DNA of 64,000 nucleotides from Piezodorus guildinii (lineage: Eukaryota > Arthropoda > Insecta > Hemiptera > Pentatomidae), in the NCBI GenBank assembly GCA_023052935.1, contig CM041292.1, forward strand, positions 199,880,299 to 199,944,298, given 5' to 3'. Positions 55,602 through 64,000 of this stretch are shown here, piece by piece. The position numbers and the translations under genes were made by a program. The notes below the pieces were generated by a model, which was not told the origin of the DNA, searched no databases, and saw only the letters and a list, made by a program, of their open reading frames with translations. Every line of letters starts with the position of its first letter. Within the stretch, counting starts at the first letter, position 1.

Positions 55602-57049
55602 ATATAGCTTTTTTCAGTCAAATTCATAATTTTTCAGTCAAATTCATAATTTTTTCAATCATATTCATAATTTTTTCAGTCAATTTCATAATTTCTTGTA
55701 CCCATTTTATGCCGTCAATTTAATGAGGTTTTGCTACCAAGAACATAACATTTTTATTAAATCTAGTTGTTGTTTATCCATTTAACGTCACTTAAAGTTA
55801 CTGTGCTTAATCCGACGGTACAGCGGGAGTCTTAAGTTTTGCCTATCCAGGTTTACTTAAGATAGGGAGGGATCTTTTACGAATTCCACTTTTTAAATCT
55901 TTCAAGAGTCAGCTGTGGTGCACAAATATAGGACGATCTGCTGGTTTTGGACTTGCGACCTTGAGCATAGAAGGCTGTTATGCTAGCCACTACTCCACAG
56001 GTGACCCTCGATACATTCAACAAGGTGTTTGAATTTGTCGGGTTTGAACCTTTTCCTCTTTTAAAGGACGAAATAACCAAAGATTTTTACTCCCTAAAAG
56101 CAAATATAGGGCCATCTGCCAGGTATGAACTCGCTATCTAGTGGATAGAGGATGCATGCTAGGCACTGCACCACAGGTGACCCTCGATACATTCAACAAA
56201 GTGTTTGGATCTACCCGGTTCGAACCCGTGACTTTGGACATAGTAGTCCTTAACACCTTTTAGAATGCATAAAGGTTCACCTGTGGAGAAGTGGCTAGTC
56301 TTAACAGCTCCCTATGCTTAAGGTCGCAAGTTCAAAACCAGCAGATCGTCCTATATTTGCTTCTAGGGAGTAAAAATCTTTGGTTATTTCGTCCTTTAAA
56401 AGAGGCTGTTATGATAGGCACTACTCTACAGGTGACCCTGGATGCATTCAGCAAGGTGTTAAAGATTAATATTTTCAAGGTCACGGGTTCAAACCCGGCA
56501 GATTCAAACACCTTGTTGAATGCATTGAGGGTCACATGTGGAGTAGTGGCTAGCATAACAGCCTTCTATGCTTAAGGTCGCAAGTCTAAAACCAGAAGAT
56601 CGTCCTATATTTGTGCACCACAGATGACTCTTAAAAGATTTAATAAGTGGAACTCGTTAAAGATCTGAAGTAAACCTCGGGAGGCAAAACTTTGGACTCC
56701 CGCTGCACCGTCGGATTAAGCACAGTAACATAAAGTGACGTTACATGGATAAACAACAACAAGATTTAATAAAAATGTTAAGTTCTTGGTAGTAAAACCT
56801 CATTAAATTGACTGTATAAAATGGGTACAAGAAATATGAAATTGACTGAAAAAATTATGAATCTGATTGAAGAAATTATGAATTTGACTGAAAAAATTAT
56901 GAATTTGGTTGAAAAAATTATGAATTTGATTGAAAAAATTATGAATTTGACTGAAAAAATTATGAATTTGATTGAAAAAATTATGAATTTGACTGAAAAA
57001 ATTATGAATTTGACTGAAAAAATTATGAATTTGACTGAAAAAAGCTATA
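55602..57049. repeat. 1.45 kb palindrome of SINE copies and a minisatellite
   Basis: Left arm (55,602 to ~56,250) and right arm (~56,275 to 57,049) match in reverse complement at about 90% by eye. In order outward from the axis they contain: a 'CTACAGGTGACCCT' SINE-head block, a 'GGACGAAATAACCAAAGATT' block, 'AACAAGGTGTTTGAAT', a SINE-1 head (GCTAGCCACTACTCCACAGGTG), SINE body, tail 'CAACAACAAGATTTAATAAAAATG', and a 21-bp minisatellite. The right arm has ~9-10 minisatellite units, the left ~4. It lies 78 bp upstream (minus-strand sense) of the host exon. Confidence 0.85.
56838..57047 (+). repeat. 21-bp minisatellite
   Basis: About ten units of TGAAAAAATTATGAATTTGAC with C/T variation. Because 21 is a multiple of three it is open in several frames (heptads such as TEKIMNL), so the long ORFs across it are artefacts of the repeat. 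Confidence 0.9.
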
Positions 57050-57506
57050 AAACAAGCTACAACAGGAAGATATGATAAATTTAATAGGAGCATGATCAGA
57101 GTCGTGAAGAACGCAGAGTTAGAAAGAATAAAAGCAGAACTGATTTTAATCTTGCTCATTTTAATTATATATTATTAAAACTTCCTAATATAAAGGAAAT
57201 TAGAAGATGATAGAGAAATATTTATGTTCTATAACAGTGGTACCCTACAAACATTTTCTGCGTACCCCTTCATACAATCTTTTTCAATGGCAAGGACCCC
57301 CTAAATCCTAAATATTAGATATATATGTTATGTTTAGATTTTTAGTGAGCAACACCTTATCACGTACATTGCCTGCGAAATACCTCTGTATTCTAATTAT
57401 TGCCTAGTTGGGGAAATAGAAAAGAAGAAAAAAGAACCAGGCACTAGGAACTTACTTCAATACGCGAAACATTGAAAAACTAAAAGTTAATATTAATAAT
57501 ATAATA

Positions 57507-58455
57507 GAACTCAACCGACGACTCGGACAGTTATACCGACTAACTCAACCGAAAATCTAAGTTTACAGTTGACAACAAATTACTAATATACAAGACAGTA
57601 CTGAAACCTATATGGACCTACGGACTTAAACTGTGGGGGACAGCTAAACATTCTAACATCAAACGCATCCAATCCTTCCAATCCAAAGTCCTCCGAACAA
57701 TAGTTAATGCTCCTTATTATGTTACCAACTGTACCCTACACCACGACCTTAAAATTCCGTTTATTTCAGACCTGGTATCATCCAAATTTTCCGAATTTCA
57801 TCAGAACCTTAGTCATCATCCTAACCCTCTAGCACAATCCTTATCCAGTACCACCCATCCCTACAATCCTCCTCGAAGATTAAAACGGCAGTGGCCGCGA
57901 GATGTATTATAAACGTTTAAATTGGAGTTCTGACACAGGTCAGATCCTCCACTCATGTGATGTATGTTTGTGGCTATTGCGTCCTAGTTCGGCCGTCACT
58001 GAGTTACACCAGTGACGCGGTTGAGAGCGAGGCGCTAGGATCTCTTGGATTCCGCTTTTTCCTCCACAAGTGGAGAGAAATGCCTAGTCTGGGGTCCCTA
58101 TAGCCCTTGTATATTTTGTATATAGTTATGTTTGTTTGTATGATGTTTGTTTATTTGCAAACTTTTATTTATCTCAATTATAGGTTGATGTTTTGATTAG
58201 TTTTGTTTTTATATTTATTATTATTTAATTCTATATATATAATTTATTTGTATTTATTATTTCATTTATTTGTAATTATCTCAATAATAGGTTGTTGTTT
58301 GTTTTTTATTTTGTATATATATATATATATTTTATTTAATTTGACTTTATCATTGTATACTGTATATATTGTGTGAATGAGATCTTATATTACTATTACT
58401 AATGTTCATATAGAAACAAATTGTAATATATCTCAATAAATAAATAAAACAAAAA
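57507..58455 (+). mobile_element. 5'-truncated J1 Jockey LINE
   Basis: It matches 29,745-30,614 of the J1 element at over 90% by eye, starting at the 'RRLGQLYRLTQ' region and including 'IYKTVLKPIWTYGLKLWGTA' (57,590) and '..PPRRLKRQWPRDVL' (57,860-57,911). It has its own 3' UTR and an A-rich tail at 58,440-58,458. One stop (TAA at about 57,558) lies in the frame. It is a separate insertion and was not derived by duplication of flanks. Confidence 0.87.
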
Positions 58456-58499
58456 AAAACATTAAAGATGGTAATAGAATGTTTTAGAGGAATAAAAAA

Positions 58500-58680
58500 A
58501 GCTCCGTAATGATGTCCATCAGAGGGAACGTAAAATGATGGTCCATAGCCTGTACTAAGTCATATACTCGGTTAAGATCCGTATTCCAATAAAACCTGAA
58601 TAGGCAAAATTTAGGACTTCCATTTTAATATCGTCCGATAGCCACAGTAGCATAAAATGGCCATAAGTGAATAAATATAG
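58500..58680 (+). mobile_element. SINE-1 body fragment
   Basis: 'GAGGGAACGTAAAATGATGGTCC', 'CTCGGTTAAGATCCGTATTCC', 'AAACCTGAATAGGCAAAATTTAGG' and the tail GCCACAGTAGCATAAAATGGCC are SINE-1 body. It has no head. Confidence 0.75.
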
Positions 58681-58691
58681 CCTATAATTTA

Positions 58692-59754
58692 TTTAAAAAT
58701 TATAAAATAAATTATAATTATAAAATAGATTATAATTATAAAATAATTATAAAATAAATTATAATTATAATTATTATATAATTATAATATAAAATAAAAT
58801 AAATTAAAATAGAAATCAGACATGGACTAATAGTTTGTCATAAGCAAGGTATGAACATCAGCTTTGAGTGGGTTAAAGCCCATGTTGGCTTTGTTGGGAA
58901 CGAACTAGCGGATGAAGCGGCGGCAAGAGACACCGCTCTCCCGATAGCATACGAGAAGGCACCGATCAGCGCCATCAAACACTTTCTGTCAATGAAAACA
59001 AGGCAGAAGTGGAATACGAAATGGGCCAACTCAACAAAAGGTAGACACACCTATGACTACATAAAAACAATTGACGATCGAACTAAACTTAAAAAAATTT
59101 CCTACAAACTGACACAATTCCTGACGGGACATGGAGGAGCCAGAAGCTATTTATTTCGATTCAAACTAACTGACGACAAATTCTGTAAGTGTGACGGTAA
59201 AAGTGAACAGACATACGACCATCTTTTATTCGATTGCAGTAAACTGGACAAACATAGACACAAACTGATCTCAACAGTCCTACTTAACGGAGACCAATGG
59301 CCGCCTTCGAAGTGTGACCTTCTTACAAAATATTTTTCAAAATTTGGTGAATTTGTAGACCGGGTGGACTATGCAGAATTAGAGAAATAGCAACAGACAA
59401 TAACTCGTTATTAATTTTATTTCATTTACTTTCACTGTTATTAATACTAGTCAAATAGTTAGTTAGTTTGTATTATTTCGTTAAGTAGTTATAACAAATG
59501 AATTATTTATTATTTGTTACTGGTTTCTTTGTTTAGTCAATTAGTTAGTATTATTTTGTTAATTCGTTATAACAAATGATTAATTTATCAGTTTATATTT
59601 ATTAGTTTTATTTAACTTATTTTATTTTTTATGTAACTTAATGTTCTGTAACATAATTTATATTATGTAATAAAAATACGCGTTGTATCGCAAGATGGTA
59701 CGCGTCTAAATAAATGCACCCATTGCGGGGTTACTGTAATGAGGAAAACCGTAA
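58692..59754 (+). mobile_element. R1/I-type LINE 3' end with RNase H tail
   Basis: The 11-bp CCTATAATTTA at 58,681-58,691 and 59,755-59,765 is a likely TSD. The coding remnant (from about 58,817, ATG at 58,851, stop at 59,388-59,390) holds the end of an RNase H domain ('WVKAHVGFVGNELADEAAAR', last active-site Asp) and a Cys/His cluster ('CKCDGKSEQTYDHLLFDCSK'). It is open for 179 residues with no damage, so the insertion is fairly recent. Its 5' side is an AT-rich simple repeat (58,692-58,815); the 3' UTR has two similar ~75-bp segments (59,446 and 59,530). Confidence 0.78.
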
Positions 59755-60087
59755 CCTATAATTTAAAACTAATACAAGAAGGTATATATTCGAATCTTCA
59801 TAGAAAAATCAAGTATTGTTCACTATCTTCTACTATACATCTGTTCTTTAAGCTCGTTTTGTTCGAAATGTTGGAAAATGACCGAATTTAAGATTGTGTA
59901 GTAGCAAGCACCTGTCGGTAAACACAAGCATTTATATCAAAATTTGTCCATGTAATGCGTTTGATTGTTATTAAAACCAAAGGCTTCACAAATATTTTAC
60001 GTTAAGGTAATTTAAAATTATTTTCAAATGGCATCTGGCGGAACCCCAGGTTCCGCGGACCACCAGTTGGAAACAACTTTTCTATAA

Positions 60088-60375
60088 GCAGTAAGGGACC
60101 TGCACCAGCGTCTCTGGGTGCAATTTGAATATTAAAAAAATTATTTATGTTTCAAAAAGCACTATTCCACCAATTTAGTGTTTGTCCCTCTAGGATTAAA
60201 GAAGTTCAAGTAACGAAAAGTGTTATTAGCCAGGAAATAATATCTTGATTTTATAACTTCTATGAGTCGATCCATTTCAAATTTTCTAATTTTCATTAAT
60301 TTTGTCACTCAACAATTTAGATTTTCATTATTTTTTACCAATTATTCTATATTATTTCCTAAATATAAAACAGTA
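60088..60375. other. Spacer, no recognised feature
   Basis: Nothing was recognised. Confidence 0.4.
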
Positions 60376-60772
60376 GATTTTTTTTTTTTTTTATAGATTT
60401 ATTGTTATTTAGAACTGTATAATCAAATACATCTAGTAAATGAGATACTAGATAAAAATGTCATGATTCACATGTGGGGATACTACTCATTGGCAGCTCT
60501 CCAAAAATTATGTTAAACTAGAAGGTCTCGAGACCATCTTCTTTTCAGACGCTTCGGAGGATTATCGGGAGTTGTAGAGGAAGCAAGGATTGAAACTAGT
60601 GGGTTAGAATGGAGTTTGTCATGAAAGGAGTGGTACCTGGTTCGCGCCAATCAGCAACATAGGGAACGTTAAGGTCTTTATGGATAAGTTTATTTGTGAC
60701 AAAATAAGGAGCATTAAGGATTTTTTATTGTAATGATTGGAGACGGAGAGAATTTGATGGTTTAGTAGAACC
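60376..60772 (-). mobile_element. J2 LINE 3' fragment
   Basis: Poly(T) at 60,378-60,393, the shared 'TAGAAGGTCTCGAGACCATC' end and 'ATTAAGGTCTTTATGGATAAG' follow the J2 copies at 2.5 and 37 kb. It is truncated at 'TTTAGTAGAACCC' (60,770) against the inverted mariner piece. Confidence 0.78.
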
Positions 60773-60989
60773 CTTTTTTTGATTGGGAAGCTAATGTTTA
60801 TAATACAAAGGTAGAGAATTAGTAACTGTTTACTTTAAATATTTAAACATTCGGAAGAAAACAACAGAGTATACCGACTTGGAAAACTTGCCCCGAGGAA
60901 GACCTCCGTCCGTAATAGACAACGATGTCTTCAAACATACAGTAGAAGGAAACCCCTACTAAACAGTTGAAGGACCCTCAGCACAACTA

Positions 60990-62275
60990 TTGGGTTGATG
61001 CAAAATTAATGCAGGTTTTTAGTAGGTATTGTAAATACGCCATATCTTTACTTTAACCATATATATTTAATCAAAATAATTTCCATCTGAATCAATGCAC
61101 TTTTGCCAACGTTCAACAAGCTTTCTTATTCCACCAGAAAAAAAATCCGAATCCCTGGACTCAATGAAATCACGAAAAGAATTTTCAATGTCGTCCTGGT
61201 TTTGAAAATTTTTCTCCCTCAAAAAGTTGTCCAGATGCCTGAAAAAGTGGAAGTCTGTAGGAGAGAGGTCAGGTGAATAAGGCGGATGTTGGAGAACTTC
61301 GTAGCCCAACTCGTGCAGTCGTCGAAGCGTTGGTTGTGCAACGTGTGGTCTGGCGTTATCGTGGAGCAGGATCGGCCCCTTCCGATTCATCAATGCTGGG
61401 CAAAGACGTTGCAATTTTTGATTCATGCTGTCAATTTCTTGACAGTACTTGTCAGCAGTTATAGTCTCACCTCGATTGAGAAAGCTGTAGTGAATAACAC
61501 CAGCATTATACCACCAAACTGTGACCATAACCTTTTTTGGGTGCAGGTTGGGCTTCGGGAAAGGTTTTGGTTGTTCATCTTTGCCCAGCCATTGGCTAGA
61601 ACGCCTTCTGTTGTCGTATAAGATCCATTTTTCATCGCACGTCACAATGCGATCGAGAAATGGATCATTTTTATTGCGTGTCACAAGCATGGAGCAGATT
61701 TCAAAGCGGCGATTTTTTTGGTGGTCGTTTAATTGGTGTGGCACCCACTTGGCCAACTTTTTTACCTTACCAATTGCTTCCAAGTGGCGTACAACTGTGG
61801 ATTGGTTCACACCGAGTTCCGCCGCCATTTCTCGTGTGGTTTTGGTTGGGTCTTCTTCCACTTTTGACCTCAGCTGGTCGTTGTCCAGAGCAAGATGACG
61901 GCCCCGACCTTCCTTGTCTTCGAGGTCGAAATCTCCTCTGCGAAACTTCTGGAACCAACGCTGCACCGTGCACTCATTAATAGCCCCCTGACCCCACACT
62001 TCATTAATATTACGAGCCGTTTGCGCAGCGCTGTGCCCTAATTTAAATTCGTAAAAATAAATTTGACGAAAATCGCACTTTGACATTTTCGATTCAAGAC
62101 CTTTGAACACACTGAACAAAACGATTTTACTAAACAAATTCATGGTGAAAGAGAGGGTATTAGATAAGGTTTGTTTTGGTATAATAATGATCAATGTTAG
62201 GATTAGCTTTGTTTACACAATTGGAATTAAGATATTGCAATAGAGGAAACCTGCATTAATTTCGCATCAGCCCGA
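60990..62275 (-). mobile_element. Complete mariner element (cecropia-like), potentially active
   Basis: Inverted terminal repeats of ~29 bp start TTGGGTTGATGCAAAATTAA and TCGGGCTGATGCGAAATTAA. TA is duplicated at 60,988-60,989 and 62,276-62,277, and removing the element restores the M1 reading exactly. The length of 1,286 bp is the classic mariner size. One uninterrupted transposase gene fills it. The two terminal repeats differ at a few positions, which is usual for mariners. Confidence 0.95.
61067..62086 (-). CDS. Mariner transposase, intact
   Basis: It is the cut-and-paste enzyme that binds the terminal repeats and inserts at TA. The 339-aa frame starts at MSKCDFRQ (ATG at 62,086); a longer frame to 62,194 exists but the family normally starts here. 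Residues ~1-110 hold two helix-turn-helix units ('FKLGHSAAQTARNINEVWG' and 'LGVNQSTVVRHLEAIGKVKK') joined by a GRG-type linker. Then come WVPHQL, the catalytic Asp in 'VTCDEKWI', the second in 'LLHDNARPHVA' and the third in 'YSPDLSPTDFHFF'; 34 residues separate the last two, giving DD34D. There is no stop or frameshift and all three Asp are present. Overall similarity is to the cecropia-type mariners. Confidence 0.95.
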   Translation of the reverse strand: MSKCDFRQIYFYEFKLGHSAAQTARNINEVWGQGAINECTVQRWFQKFRRGDFDLEDKEGRGRHLALDNDQLRSKVEEDPTKTTREMAAELGVNQSTVVRHLEAIGKVKKLAKWVPHQLNDHQKNRRFEICSMLVTRNKNDPFLDRIVTCDEKWILYDNRRRSSQWLGKDEQPKPFPKPNLHPKKVMVTVWWYNAGVIHYSFLNRGETITADKYCQEIDSMNQKLQRLCPALMNRKGPILLHDNARPHVAQPTLRRLHELGYEVLQHPPYSPDLSPTDFHFFRHLDNFLREKNFQNQDDIENSFRDFIESRDSDFFSGGIRKLVERWQKCIDSDGNYFD

Positions 62276-62737
62276 TAAATGCAAGTGCATCTACCGTTTC
62301 CAGACATTTAAAGTGTATTGGGAAAGTAAAAAAGCTCGATACATCGGTACCTCATGATCTCACAGAGCGGCAGCAAGACCCCATGTTTCAAAACATACCG
62401 TGCAAAAATTGAAAGAACTGGGCTACGAAGTTCTTCCGCACCCACCATATTCACCCGACTTGTCTCCAACAGATTGCCACCAGTTCAGGAATTTAGACAA
62501 CTTCGTCAAAGGAAAACTTTTTGAAAATGATGATCAAGTGAAAAGTGCGTTTTCAGATTTTGTTTCACTTCAAAGCTTAGTTTTTTCAGTTCGGGGATAA
62601 AAAGTTGGTGTCACGTTGGGAAAATGTGAAGGTAAATACTTCGAATAAAATTATCTTGTTTTCACATCGTATTTTTAATAAAAATCCTTTACCTTGAAAA
62701 CGGACATTTCATGTGACACAACCCAATACAACTTAAG

Positions 62738-63014
62738 GTTTATTTATTTAACGTCACTTTATGCTACTATGGCTAATCGGACGATGCTACAGTGGGAGTC
62801 CTAAATTTTGCTTATCCAGGTTTTATTAGGGATCTTTAACGAGTACCTGACATCGCCAGGCTCGGGACCACCTTTTAACGTCCCCTCCGCAGGACGGCAT
62901 AACTAAGGATTTTTTTTACTCCCATTAAAAAATCCTAGGACCACCTGCGGGTTTGAACCCGTGACCTTTGGCATGAGAGGCTATTATGCTAACCACCCAC
63001 CGACAAGTGATCCC
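62738..63014 (-). mobile_element. SINE-1 with an 11-bp target-site duplication
   Basis: TACAACTTAAG lies at 62,727-62,737 and 63,015-63,025; the left copy overlaps the TA of the mariner M1. It is complete, with tail TTATTTATTTAACGTCAC and head 'GGTTTGAACCCGTGACC' (consensus B box) to 'ACAAGTGATCCC'. It inserted after the M1 mariner. Confidence 0.93.
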
Positions 63015-63025
63015 TACAACTTAAG

Positions 63026-63639
63026 CTTGAAGGAGTTGAGAAAAATAAAAGTGTAGAAAAAACTATTGATAAAGAAAAACTTGTAAGGTAAAATCATAAC
63101 ATTGATAAGTACGCAGTGTATGGTAACAACCTAATACAGTTGGGCAGCACTGATTGTTTTGTTGTGTACTGTTAATAAAATAAAGCATTTCTCTCTAGCT
63201 TTGTGAAATTAATAGACTATAACTATACCATTTATTCCAAATCCTTATTTTATTTTTATTAGTTCCATAACTATCTTTTGGTTGGGAAGAAGGAGGAGGT
63301 AAGCCGGCACTAACGTTTGAATACACTCCAGAATCTCGACATTAACAACCACCATTTTGTTCAAAATGGCGGCTGATTAAATACGTCCAATACTCGATTA
63401 GTGATTAAGATAAAAAAAAATGTAATATAAGATCATTGCACCCAGAATTATACATTAACTTTCAATATTAATTGATTAAAAATATCATAGGCCCATTGAT
63501 CGGTTATTGATAGTCGAATTGTGGTATTTAACTTAGTAGTAATGATTCTCCTCAACACCTGATCTACTAGAAAAATAGGGAGACTTGAATACATCATTGT
63601 TTCTCAATGCTTCAATTACTGGTTTTTATAAACAAATAG
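63026..63639. other. Spacer, no recognised feature
   Basis: Nothing was recognised. Confidence 0.4.
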
Positions 63640-63990
63640 CAAATCTAGGAATCGGTCTGACAGGAAGTATTTACGACAACGGATTTAAAGGTTGGTAGAT
63701 TATCAGAATGAGAAATATAAATAGGAATAGGATTCCATACAAAAGAGAATCAGATTAGGAAAGATCTGTAGTTCAATAAGGCATGGCATTATATACTTGG
63801 CTGAAGAACAGGAACGAGTGTTGCTGGAGTGGACAGTGGATTAGAATGGAAATATATATGAAAACAAATGAGACGAGAAACCAAATACAATAATTTGTAA
63901 ATATATATATAATGTTAATCAATAGAAATCTACAATGATAATGGAATTTTTGTGAAATAATATATATGAAAATGTTAAAATACGATGCAA
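63640..63990 (-). pseudogene. L3 LINE 3' fragment, strongly decayed
   Basis: It matches 36,480-36,700 in order ('GATATAAGAAGGAATAGAATTCCATAC' against 'GAAATATAAATAGGAATAGGATTCCATAC'; 'CGAGTGTTGC.GG'). The minus-strand frame is destroyed. It may continue beyond the window. Confidence 0.65.
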
Positions 63991-64000
63991 AATAAGATAT

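Larger units (their letters stand above)
57235..60079. mobile_element. hAT element (non-autonomous) with nested LINEs
   Basis: The left tip CAGTGGTACCCTACAAAC..GCGTACCCC and right tip GGTTCCGCGGACCACCAGTTGG have the look of hAT ends. A perfect 8-bp TSD, TTCTATAA, lies at 57,227-57,234 and 60,080-60,087. Inside are a J1 LINE, a SINE fragment and an RNase H-bearing LINE; subtracting them leaves ~0.7 kb without transposase frame. The right tip (..AACAACTT) has drifted from the expected CACTG. Confidence 0.75.
60777..62726 (+). mobile_element. Rearranged dead mariner M1 hosting an intact mariner
   Basis: 60,869-60,989 and 62,276-62,726 are one M1 copy in plus orientation ('RGRPPSVIDNDVFKHTVEGN', then 'NASASTVSRHLKCIGKVKK', then 'YSPDLSPTDCHQF'), ending with the right terminal repeat at 62,726 and TA. 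A ~90-bp piece of its 5' region (60,777-60,868) is inverted and the left tip is missing. The inner mariner inserted at its TA. Confidence 0.83.

Noticed and set aside
56838..57047. CRISPR-like regular repeat
   Set aside because: Units are directly contiguous 21-mers without spacers, in a eukaryotic genome; a minisatellite.
56821..57159. Open frames of 84 and 118 aa on both strands
   Set aside because: They are produced by the 21-bp minisatellite, which stays open because its unit is a multiple of three; no start context or homology.
58851..59390. Stand-alone host RNase H gene
   Set aside because: Only the end of the domain plus the Cys/His cluster is present, in the order typical of LINE ORF2 tails, with TSD on both sides.
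61521..61980. Plus-strand frames of 106-125 aa across the mariner
   Set aside because: Antisense shadows of the transposase gene.

Overview
This is an AT-rich animal nuclear window, almost certainly from an insect; an order-level guess of Hemiptera is weak. The evidence for an animal source is the mix of mariner, Tc1, hAT, Jockey-type, RTE-like, Penelope-like and tRNA-SINE elements, together with one spliced-gene exon. There is no bacterial gene organisation, and almost all long open frames belong to transposable elements (TEs).

The only likely host gene sequence is one GC-rich coding exon on the minus strand at 55,265-55,523. It has good splice sites and resembles the N-terminus of THEM6-like (thioesterase-fold) proteins. 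A second possible exon near 49.26 kb is weak. The rest is nested TEs and decayed spacer.

Layout. 0-25 kb: internally deleted mariners (58-683, 4295-5175, 10998-11905), many copies of a ~0.9 kb non-coding 'family A' element, tRNA-derived SINEs, Jockey-type LINE tails, and a dead Tc1 element (19.86-21.27 kb). 25.2-30.6 kb: a near full-length Jockey-clade LINE (gag plus endonuclease/RT, 10-bp target-site duplication (TSD)) inserted in a small inverted-repeat element whose arms carry hammerhead-ribozyme motifs. 32-37.4 kb: RTE-like and Jockey-like fragments. 37.68-39.49 kb: a 1.8 kb foldback with a 13-bp TSD and a different hammerhead motif in each arm. 40.2-44.6 kb: a mariner, a decayed Helitron-type helicase, two tandem family A copies and a dead mariner of another group. 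46.9 kb: a hAT miniature element with a perfect 8-bp TSD. 48-55 kb: a decayed ~250-bp tandem array interrupted by SINEs, mariner and family A copies. 55.6-57.05 kb: a 1.45 kb palindrome made of SINE copies and a 21-bp minisatellite. 57.2-60.1 kb: a hAT element (8-bp TSD) carrying two LINE insertions. 60.8-62.7 kb: an apparently intact mariner (339-aa transposase) inserted at a TA inside an older dead mariner. 62.7-64 kb: a SINE and a decayed LINE.

Family A is the dominant repeat (over 20 copies or fragments). It has an asymmetric subterminal inverted repeat (ACTTTCACTTAC / GTAAGTGAAAGT), a terminal palindrome and an internal (CA)n tract, an architecture like that of non-autonomous Helentron elements. 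Nested insertions with readable TSDs give a relative chronology across the window. All homology statements come from reading the sequence by eye; no database search was run.
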